DNA of 7,780 nt from NCBI GenBank assembly GCA_031261015.1, contig JAISKG010000021.1, positions 1 to 7,780 on the forward strand, given 5' to 3'. This stretch comes from Dysgonamonadaceae bacterium (lineage in GTDB: Bacteria; Bacteroidota; Bacteroidia; Bacteroidales; Azobacteroidaceae). This document shows, piece by piece, positions 1 through 6,500 of this stretch (position 1 is its first letter; each line of letters opens with the position of its first letter). The translations under genes were made by a program, and so were the position numbers. A model generated the notes under the pieces. That model saw only the letters and a program-made list of their open reading frames with translations. It was not told the DNA's origin and made no database searches.

Positions 1-124
1 TTATACCTGATTGTTCTAATAACATTTTTAATGGTTGACTTGGCTCGCAGCTTTTGAATACCCCCGCTGGGCGTAGGCTCCGGTATTCCGCTTTCATGTT
101 GATTATGGAAGTTCTGTTAATCAT
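1..124 (-). CDS. Partial open frame in the AbiEii toxin position, identity unresolved
   Basis: An ATG (124-122) overlaps the TGA of the AbiEi remnant as ATGA, the arrangement expected for translational coupling in an abiEi-abiEii operon. The 41 visible codons run off the left edge without a stop. The first residues, MINRTSIIN, are compatible with an AbiEii start, but the rest (KAEYRSLRPAGVFK) does not show the VEQDL or GGTAL-type motifs I would expect to follow. A 7-bp inverted repeat, GAATACC (56-62) and GGTATTC (82-88), lies where the resemblance stops. The toxin gene may be interrupted or replaced after its first codons. Only the open frame and overlap are seen directly. Confidence 0.3.
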   Translation of the reverse strand, partial: MINRTSIINMKAEYRSLRPAGVFKSCEPSQPLKMLLEQSGI

Positions 125-552
125 AAGTCGTCTGTTTCTATGTCCGTATTTATATCAATTTTCCAACGCTTGTCTTTGGTACCATACTGCGACGAATGCC
201 GGGAGCTTAACGGGACATAATTTAATCGCCGGCCATACGATTGCAGTTGCAAGTAGAGTATATCGGCCTGCTCCTGTTCATTCAAAACATTTTCCAAGAT
301 AAAGCCTAAACATTGAATGGTTGGAACGGTGGTATTATCAAACAATCCATCCGTCGCTTTTGAAAAATCCGTCTGTTCAACCAGTTCTTCCAAAATGGTG
401 GCTACTCTTGCCATGCCTCCTGCATACTGCTCATATTGAACAAGGTCAATGGCTGTCAATTCGGGATTGGAAAATGTGATAACGCCTGTTTCCGAGTTTT
501 TCGTTTCCAGAAACTTTTCGGGAATAGACTTGCGGTAAAGCCATTCTGCTAT
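121..552 (-). pseudogene. AbiEi-family type IV antitoxin, C-terminal remnant
   Basis: The frame bounded by a stop at 555-553 and a TGA at 123-121 encodes 143 residues. They read like the C-terminal portion of Bacteroidota AbiEi antitoxins: ITFSNPELTAIDLVQYEQ, GGMARVATILEELVEQTDF, LGFILENVLNEQEQADILY, YGRRLNYVPLSSRHS and KRWKIDINTDIETDDL. Intact members are, from memory, about 250 residues and begin with a winged-helix DNA-binding domain. Here the N-terminal region is missing and no start suits the frame except an internal TTG at 459. AbiEi normally represses the abiE operon and counteracts the nucleotidyltransferase toxin AbiEii. Lacking the DNA-binding part, this copy is probably inactive as a repressor. 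The original gene has probably suffered a 5' deletion. The family assignment is from remembered sequence pattern, not a search. Confidence 0.75.
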
Positions 553-569
553 TCATTGCTGATTTTGAT

Positions 570-578
570 GCAAAGGTA
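570..578 (-). promoter_or_regulatory. TAnnTTTGY box, proximal, upstream of the AbiEi remnant
   Basis: The minus strand reads TACCTTTGC (578-570), an exact -7 consensus match, 13 bases before an ATG at 556. No TTTG is seen at the expected -33 distance. This may be the surviving promoter of the original abiE operon or of another gene now deleted, since the adjoining reading frame is only a gene fragment. Confidence 0.45.
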
Positions 579-612
579 ATGAAAAAATGATTACTGTGGA
601 ATATTTAGCCCA

Positions 613-621
613 ACAAAGGTA
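613..621 (-). promoter_or_regulatory. TAnnTTTGY box, distal, upstream of the AbiEi remnant
   Basis: The minus strand reads TACCTTTGT (621-613), an exact match to the Bacteroidota -7 consensus. A TTTG lies upstream at 639-636, but the spacer is only about 14 bases, shorter than usual. It is one of two such boxes in the 181-base gap between rnr and the remnant. Function is uncertain. Confidence 0.35.
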
Positions 622-736
622 CAATTTCAACTAACCAAAACAGCCGGAAAAATGCCCGCCCCATTTGCGTGACGAATAAGTTTTAGTCATGATTGGAAAA
701 GGAAGTGTATATCTATTGCAGGAAGAAAAAAGAAAA

Positions 737-2725
737 TTATTCCGCCAGTACAAAATCCAACTGTTTCCGTTCCAAATTGGCGCGTATCACTTTGATCGTA
801 ATAGGATCGCCTAAGCGGTAAATACGTTTGGTCGTTTGGCCGGTCAGACTGTAAGTCTTATCGTCAAATTCGTAAAAATCGTCGGTGAGATCACGGACGG
901 CAATCATGCCTTCGCAGGCGTTTTCGCTGAGTTCAACGTAAATTCCCCATTCGGTTACGCCGGAGATTGTTCCGTCGAAAGTCCGGCCGACTTTATCCGA
1001 CATAAATTCCACTTGCTTGTATTTGATGGAAGCACGTTCGGCGTTGGCGGCCACTTGTTCCATGTCGGAACAATGCTTACACATTTCTTCCGTTTTCTCG
1101 GCGGCAACCGATCGTCCTCCATTGCAATAACGTTCGACCAAGCGATGCACCATCATGTCGGGATAACGCCGGATCGGCGACGTAAAATGTGTATAATAAG
1201 GAAACGCCAAGCCGTAATGGCCGATATTTTCCGTTGTATAAACGGCTTTGGCCATCGTCCGGATCGCGATGGTTTCGATCAGATTTTGCTCCTTCTTCCC
1301 TTTGACTTGATTCAATAAACTATTGATACTCTTTGAAATATCGGTATTCGAACCTTTGTCTTTCAATTTATAGCCGAAACGGCGGATGAAGGCGGCGAAA
1401 GTTTCCAGTTTGTCGGGATTCGGCAAATCGTGTACGCGATAGACGAATGTTTTGGCTTTTTGTCCTTTGGTTTTTTTGCCGATGGATTCGGCTACTGTTT
1501 TGTTAGCCAGCAACATAAATTCTTCGACCAAATGATTGGCTTCTTTATCCTCTTTGAAATAGGCGCGAAGTGGTTTGCCGTCCTTGTCAATGTCGAATTT
1601 AACTTCAAGATGGTCAAAATTGATGGCTCCGGCGGAAAAACGTTTATCTCGCAATATTTTAGCCAAACGATTCAGAAGAAGAACACCGGCTTCTACACCG
1701 AAATCCCCTTCGGCAACCGGTAAGGTTTCGATGATTTCCTGCGCTTCTTCGTAAGTTAACCGCTTGTCGGAGTTGATGATCGTTCGCCGGATGCGGTAAT
1801 TTTTGATTTCCGCCTTGTCGTTGAGTTCAAAGATGACGGAAAAGCACAATTTATCTTCGTTGGGTCGCAGGGAACACAAGCCGTTGCTCAAAATTTCCGG
1901 TAGCATCGGGATCGTGCGATCGACCAGATAGACCGAAGTGGTGCGGGTAGCCGCCTCTTTATCAATGAGCGTTTCCGGCTTGACGTAGTGAGTGACGTCG
2001 GCGATATGAACGCCGATTTCCCATCGCCCTTTGGCTAATTGTTTGACAGATAGGGCATCGTCGAAATCTTTTGCATCTTTCGGGTCGATCGTGAAAGTAA
2101 TGGTTTTGCGAAAATCTTCCCTGTTTTCGAGATCTTTCGGAGTGATGATCGCCGAAATTTTCTTGGCTGCTTTTTCTACGGCTTCCGGATAAGAATAAGG
2201 CAGTCCGAACTCGGCCAAGATGGCGTGCATCTCCGTTTGATTTTCGCCGGCATCTCCCAAAATATCAATGACTTGTCCAATCGGATTTTTGGCTCGTTTC
2301 GGCCATTCCAGAATACGGACAATGGCTTTTTGTCCCGATTTTCCCCCTTTTAATTGATTCAGAGGAATGAAAATATCGTTGGCAAGAATTTTGCTATCGA
2401 CGATCAGAAAAGCCGAATGTTCGGTGATTTCCAAAGTGCCGACAAAGGTGGTGGTCATGCGCTCTATGACTTCAATTACCTCAGCTTCAAGTTCATGATC
2501 TTTGCGTTTGGCATAGATTTGCACTTTCACACGATCGCCCTTCATGGCATGCATGGAGTTGCGTTCGGCTACAAAAATAGGATCTTCTCCCGTTTCAGGG
2601 ATAAACGAATTTTTGCCGTTGGATCGCCGTTCAAACCGGCCGGTCGCCGTGTTTCTCAATTCAAATGCTTTCTTTTTGAATTTTTTAGGCGATTTCGTCT
2701 CTTTTGTATATTTTCTTTTTGACAT
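737..2725 (-). CDS. rnr: Ribonuclease R (RNB family 3'-5' exoribonuclease)
   Basis: RNase R degrades structured RNA from the 3' end in the cytoplasm, with roles in rRNA and mRNA turnover. The product has 662 residues from ATG at 2725. A farther-upstream start at 2794 would lie inside the terminator and ahead of the promoter, so it was rejected. Residues 1-25 are very basic (MSKRKYTKE, KKFKKK). OB/cold-shock domains follow at about 28-150 (NGKNSFIPETGEDPIFVAER). The RNB catalytic domain starts near 205, with the metal-binding pattern IDPKDAKDFDD supplying Asp214, Asp220, Asp222 and Asp223, then SVYLVDRTIPMLP and the conserved HFTSPIRRYPDMMVHR around 513-528. A C-terminal S1 domain begins at about 580 (GRTFDGTISGVTEWGIYVEL). 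The usual N-terminal winged-helix domain, roughly 55 residues, is absent and there is no long Lys-rich C-terminal tail. All catalytic motifs are intact, so activity is expected. No clear terminator follows the stop. Confidence 0.97.
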   Translation of the reverse strand: MSKRKYTKETKSPKKFKKKAFELRNTATGRFERRSNGKNSFIPETGEDPIFVAERNSMHAMKGDRVKVQIYAKRKDHELEAEVIEVIERMTTTFVGTLEITEHSAFLIVDSKILANDIFIPLNQLKGGKSGQKAIVRILEWPKRAKNPIGQVIDILGDAGENQTEMHAILAEFGLPYSYPEAVEKAAKKISAIITPKDLENREDFRKTITFTIDPKDAKDFDDALSVKQLAKGRWEIGVHIADVTHYVKPETLIDKEAATRTTSVYLVDRTIPMLPEILSNGLCSLRPNEDKLCFSVIFELNDKAEIKNYRIRRTIINSDKRLTYEEAQEIIETLPVAEGDFGVEAGVLLLNRLAKILRDKRFSAGAINFDHLEVKFDIDKDGKPLRAYFKEDKEANHLVEEFMLLANKTVAESIGKKTKGQKAKTFVYRVHDLPNPDKLETFAAFIRRFGYKLKDKGSNTDISKSINSLLNQVKGKKEQNLIETIAIRTMAKAVYTTENIGHYGLAFPYYTHFTSPIRRYPDMMVHRLVERYCNGGRSVAAEKTEEMCKHCSDMEQVAANAERASIKYKQVEFMSDKVGRTFDGTISGVTEWGIYVELSENACEGMIAVRDLTDDFYEFDDKTYSLTGQTTKRIYRLGDPITIKVIRANLERKQLDFVLAE

Positions 2726-2747
2726 TTGCAGTGTATAAAATTGAAAA

Positions 2748-2778
2748 CAAAGGTAGTCATAATAATTTAAACAGCGAA
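2748..2778 (-). promoter_or_regulatory. Bacteroidota-type promoter for rnr
   Basis: On the minus strand TACCTTTGT (2755-2747) matches the -7 consensus TAnnTTTGY exactly. A weak -33 element, TTCG (2778-2775, one base off TTTG), sits 19 bases upstream, within the usual spacing. The box ends about 22 bases before the ATG at 2725, which leaves a very short AT-rich leader without a Shine-Dalgarno sequence, as is usual in this phylum. The promoter begins directly beside the preceding terminator stem. Confidence 0.75.
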
Positions 2779-2801
2779 AAGGCTCTTGTCGCAAGAGCCT
2801 T
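2779..2801 (-). terminator. Rho-independent-like terminator after the small exported gene
   Basis: A perfect 10-bp stem, AAGGCTCTTG and CAAGAGCCTT, closes a 3-nt loop. On the minus strand it is followed by TTCGCTGTTT, so together with the stem's last bases there is a short interrupted T run. It lies 40 bases past the small gene's stop codon and just before the rnr promoter, which fits separation of the two transcription units. The opposite strand lacks a T run. Confidence 0.8.
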
Positions 2802-2841
2802 CGCCAATCTTAAAACTTTAAACATTTATTAACTCAAGGAT

Positions 2842-3165
2842 TTAGTAAACTCCCTGATTTTTCTTTTTCTTCCAAAAGAGATAGCCGGCTGCGACGACGA
2901 GAACCAGCAGTAAACTGTCCTTGGCCGGGACTTTGTTTGGATTTCCGTCGCCGTCACCTTCGTTCCCTCCGGCACGCAGAATGCCGTCTGTGGAAGGCGC
3001 TTCCGTTGTGTACAGACCGACGGATTCCTTAACGGAAACGGTTTCCGTCGTACGATTATTTTTTTCGGAATACAGCCCGATTCGGCTTTCGCCGGCGGCC
3101 TGTGCAAAGCAGGCCGAACCAGTGAAAAGGATGATAAATGAGATTTTTCTTATAATTTGTTTCAT
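2842..3165 (-). CDS. Small exported protein with C-terminal membrane anchor, function unknown
   Basis: The 107-residue product starts at ATG (3165-3163) and ends with TAA. Residues 1-23 look like a signal peptide: basic start MKQIIRK, hydrophobic core FIILFTG, and probable cleavage after AQA. Cys19 is preceded by GSA rather than a Leu-type lipobox, so lipidation is less likely. The mature part carries two related segments about 20 residues apart (RIGLYSEKN and SVGLYTTEA), then a Gly/Asp/Asn-rich linker (66-77, GGNEGDGDGNPN). Next come VPAKD, a membrane segment of about 15 residues (84-98, LLLVLVVAAGYLFW) and KKKK. The layout predicts a protein anchored by its C-terminus in the inner membrane, or a sorting-type tail. 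From memory, short proteins of this shape are frequent in Bacteroidales, often near T9SS adhesin genes; no function is known to me. The upstream neighbour is the large T9SS gene and a terminator follows. Confidence 0.85.
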   Translation of the reverse strand: MKQIIRKISFIILFTGSACFAQAAGESRIGLYSEKNNRTTETVSVKESVGLYTTEAPSTDGILRAGGNEGDGDGNPNKVPAKDSLLLVLVVAAGYLFWKKKKNQGVY

Positions 3166-3238
3166 ATTGATTTTCTTATAATTTATTTCCTGATGATTTA
3201 CTTTTTTAAATAACTACTTTCTATTATAGTCTAATATA

Positions 3239-3326
3239 TTAAGCCTAAAGATATTATTTCCGAAGGTTACAGATATTGTACTCAAAGGCTGAAGATATTT
3301 TACCCAAAGGCTGAAGGCCTTATCAG
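3239..3326. repeat. Degenerate 22-bp tandem repeats, four copies
   Basis: Four 22-base units lie end to end at 3239, 3261, 3283 and 3305. The clearest core is AAAGGCTGAAGATATTTTAC in the third copy. Copies 1, 2 and 4 share about 15-16 of 22 positions with it by eye. The last two units overlap the left end of the long palindrome, and the right end of the palindrome (3484-3509) carries an inverted relative of the same unit, so the tandem units may have arisen by amplifying the element's end. Confidence 0.65.
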
Positions 3327-3509
3327 CAATAGCGTAGGGCAACGCCCTACGAAACAAAGGCTCCTCGCCCGAACCTAAGCCCTGAAAGGGCGTAATCCGG
3401 TCTTGCTTCCGCCCTTTCAGGGCTTGATTTTCGCGGTGGCCTTCTTCGTCCGTAGGGCGTTGCCCTACGCTATTGCTTGCAGGGCTTTCAGCCCTTTGTG
3501 TAAAATACC
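3294..3509. repeat. Long imperfect palindrome, REP/MITE-like, about 216 bp
   Basis: Nested inverted repeats share one centre near 3401. The outer arms match imperfectly (3294-3324 with 3509-3478; GATATTTTACCCAAAGGCTG against GGTATTTTACACAAAGGGCT). A perfect 27-bp inverted repeat follows (3325-3351 with 3451-3477), each arm of which is itself a hairpin, CGTAGGGC-AAC-GCCCTACG. The flanks 3352-3376 and 3426-3450 pair only partly. The inner perfect 16-bp arms are AAGCCCTGAAAGGGCG (3377-3392) and its complement (3410-3425), leaving a 17-nt loop. Either strand could fold into one long hairpin. It lies between the large gene and the small exported gene, and could act as a terminator or mRNA 3' stabiliser for the former. 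No transposase and no obvious target-site duplication are seen. I read it as a dispersed non-autonomous or REP-type element; dispersal needs genome data. Confidence 0.85.
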
Positions 3510-3538
3510 GAGTCTTCATGTTTGATTATCTGACTATT

Positions 3539-3554
3539 TTTGATTATCTGACTA
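3539..3554 (-). repeat. 16-bp direct repeat overlapping the stop codon (second copy 3521-3536)
   Basis: On the minus strand TAGTCAGATAATCAAA occurs twice, at 3554-3539 and 3536-3521, with two bases between, giving a period of 18. The first copy contains the last Arg codon and the TAA stop of the large gene. The second copy lies just beyond it and repeats those bases outside the coding frame. It looks like a short local duplication at the 3' end of the gene. Confidence 0.85.
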
Positions 3555-6500
3555 CGACTTTTTTCACTTGTGATTGTACTTTGACGAGATATACTCCTGC
3601 TGCCGGAGCTTCAAAATGATAGCTCGATGCTCCGTAATGCGTTTTATTAACGATAGCGCGACCTTGCGTATCATCAATTTTGATGCTGTTGAGCGGCGAA
3701 CCGTTTTTAGAAATAATCTCGATATTCCGTCCTGAAGATTGGATAACGATACCGTCCTGTTCAACATTCTTCAAGTCGGTCGGCGCATTGGGAACCCAGC
3801 TCAGGAAGAAGCGATTTTCGAGGTACAAATCTTCATCGGCTGATTTCGTGAAAATATATTCCTCTTGAAGCGAGAGATTGATGGTTCGGGATTCTTTCGT
3901 ATCGTTCAAATACAAAGTCGCATCATCAGAGAAAGATTCTACTCCTGAAAATTTCAGTGTAATTTGTCCGGCTTGCGAAGTTTTGATTCCAAGGGTGATT
4001 ACCTCGTTGTAATTTCCGAAAGAGTTAATATCCAAAGCGTAACCATCGCTGGAACGTGTGTAAACTAATAATGCTTTATCGTTGTTATTCGGGAAAAATT
4101 TGTAACTGTCCTCTTCGGCATTGAAAACATTACTTCCTGCGCCGATTAACAAAGCTTTGTCAATCTCATCTTCTTTCTGAGCGACAATGCTCAAAACCTT
4201 GATTTCATTGTTTGCCGAACGCAGCACATTTCCCGGCGTTGTTGTCATAGTTGCAACCGGCGCTTTGATTTGCGGGTTTGCTTTCTTTGCAATTGCGATG
4301 AACGATTGCATCGGCGCGATCGTCGGAGCGGAAGTTAAATTCACCACAGCGCCACTCAAATTCGGATCAGTCGTAAACCATGTTTCGCCCACGCGTTGAT
4401 AGGAAACGAAATTATTCATTTTACCATCGATTGCGGCAACACCTGAAGCTAATTTGTAACCGGCGTAAATCTCTGTACTGTTTGCTGTCAAGAACGGATC
4501 CAGATTCAAATGTGACATAAACGGGTTTCCGATTAATACCGGCGTTCCGTCGGCAGAAATGGTTTGATTGCCTAAAGAAAGCGGAACTAAGCCGTTGGCT
4601 GCCAAAGGTTCATAAATAAAACGGTGACTTTCCGAACGATCCATGTAGTTGCCCCACAAAGTCGGTGCATAAGGCGGCACTTCGCTGTAATAGCGGTATT
4701 GCACATCGTTTTTCGGGAAATGCGTCGTTACGGGATTGTGATAGGCATAACCTTGATCGGATTTATTGTACCAGATGGCCATACCTTGTCCTGCATTGAG
4801 CAAAATATCGGGATTGTTAAATCGTCCCGTCCAGGTAGTAACGGCTGTTTTTAGCGTTTGCGGGTTCGGCACGTTAAAAAACATTGGCTCGTAAAGGCGA
4901 TCGTCCAACCAGGGATTGGGCTGCGTGATGTAATAGTCGCCCGTGTATGTGCTTTTCAACGAAGGCGCGATCATGTAGTATTGGTGTGTATTCAATGTTA
5001 AATCAACAAATGCTTCGGCATAATTCAACGTATCGGTACGCGCCACTTCGCCGCCGAAAGAGAAGTAGATTTTGTTGCATGCAACATTAGCTCGGATATC
5101 GACATTGAAATTGCCCAGATTCGGATAGCGGGAACGTCCGGCCGGAATCTGCACATTGGTACATTCAGCGGGAATTTGATATTTGACCGTATCGTAAGCG
5201 GTAATTGTGGGCTGCGGATTGTTGGGATAATTCCAGTTGCGATAGTCGTTCCAGTCGGAACTGGTTGCGCCCGTCCAGGTCAGAGAATCGGGAATCAGGT
5301 AAGTGATCACCGAGTAAACGTCCATCAACGAAGGCCCATCATAGACTTCAACGAAAAGTTTTTTTGTCAATTGAGTAGCGCTCTGCGTAAAATCGTAAGA
5401 ATCGCCGCTTCCGATGGATGTAGGCTTGGGCAATTTGGTTGGATCCGAATCGTACCACACATACAGATAACCACTGTTGCCCGGATAGAAATACAAGGTA
5501 TGATTGCCGGGGCAAAGACCGTAGTCGGGCGCACCGAACAAAGCTTTACTGAAATTCCCGGCATAGTTACATTCGGGGACAAGGAAATTATCATCCGATT
5601 CGTTGATACGGATTTGCATGACATTTGCGGGATCAATTCCAGCCGGTAATCCGGTGATGGTGTAACTAATCGGAACGGATGTCCCCGCGAGGATGTTTAC
5701 GACAAGGATACGGGTTTCTACTTTGGTGAAATTCCCTGCCTGCAGGATGTATGCGCTGACATCCAGATCACCGGTAAAGTCGGCATCTCCGGTATTCTCG
5801 ACGTTGAAAGTGACATCGACGGTCGAGCCGGTGTAGTTGCTGTAAACCAAAGGTATGCTTAAGTCGAAAGCCAAATCGGAGCCGTAGCTAAGCATTTTGC
5901 CTTCGCCGTTTAATAAGGTGGATTGCTGTACGAAGTTATTGAAAGGTTGAAGATAATTACCGTCGTTATAATCAAATTTTGTAGCTGGATTTATGGGATA
6001 TTGAGGATTCGTTAAATCTTCATTGACATAAACGGGGTTGTAACTATATTGATTCCAAACTGAACGCGCCGGAGCCCATGGCATTCCATCGGATTTATAA
6101 ATGTATAAATGATTTGTTCCTCCAATAATAATCTCTGCTTGACCATCCAAATCAACATCAGCTACTACAGGATGCTCATAACCTGTACCGGAAGTACTGC
6201 TATACCATTGTAATGTTGCATCTTCAATATCTAATTCTCTGGCAGCATTAATCATATCGTTTCCATCGCTATCTTTTCCAGAAACATTCATTATACGCAA
6301 TTTTTTTTCATCTCTGTAAATCATTTCTGCTTGACCATCTTGATTAAAATCAAATACAGTACAACCTGTCATTCCTGATGTATCTGCATGTTTCATTGTC
6401 CAGAAAGTGTCAAAAGAGGCAGTACCTTCATTATATTTCAACGCATAAATAAAACAATAAGCCAAACTTGTGTTTGAATAATTTGAAACAATAAATACAA

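Larger units (their letters stand above)
3166..3543. other. Gene-free spacer between the large gene and the small exported gene
   Basis: This 378-base stretch has no credible coding region. It contains one copy of the 16-bp direct repeat, the 216-bp palindrome and the 22-bp tandem repeats, then an AT-rich run (3166-3240) just upstream of the small gene. An open frame at 3214-3519 on the minus strand is made of these inverted repeats and is not believed to be a gene. For the small gene the best promoter-like word is TATCTTTAG (minus, 3253-3245), one base off the TAnnTTTG box and without a clear -33 partner, so no promoter is called. Confidence 0.75.

Noticed and set aside
446..556. 36-codon frame from the ATG at 556 (MNSRMALPQVY) as a real small gene or a programmed-frameshift leader for AbiEi
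   Set aside because: It overlaps the AbiEi-like frame in a different phase. Its residues have no family resemblance while the AbiEi frame does, and no slippery sequence is evident.
836..1318. 160-codon plus-strand frame
   Set aside because: It is antisense to the S1 and RNB coding region of rnr, which is highly conserved. It is a shadow frame.
2726..2794. N-terminal extension of RNase R to an upstream ATG
   Set aside because: The extra residues (MRQEPFRCLNYYDYL) are unlike the family, and the region holds the terminator stem and the TACCTTTGT promoter box.
2829..3107. 92-codon minus-strand frame overlapping the small exported gene
   Set aside because: It is an alternative frame of the same DNA without a signal peptide or plausible composition. 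The 107-codon frame has a coherent signal peptide and membrane segment.
3103..3117. Lipobox making the small protein a lipoprotein
   Set aside because: The residues before Cys19 are GSA with Gly at the position that should be Leu, Val or Ile, and an AQA signal peptidase I site follows.
3239..3326. CRISPR-like short regular repeats
   Set aside because: The 22-base units are directly adjacent with no spacers, are degenerate, and have no cas genes nearby.
3214..3519. 101-codon open frame on the minus strand
   Set aside because: It is built almost entirely from the palindromic element and the 22-bp repeats. It has no domain, signal peptide or promoter, and open frames arise easily in such repeats.
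5176..5649. 157-codon plus-strand frame
   Set aside because: It lies antisense within the CARDB and following region of the T9SS gene. The product has no recognisable features, and the sense frame is strongly supported by domains.
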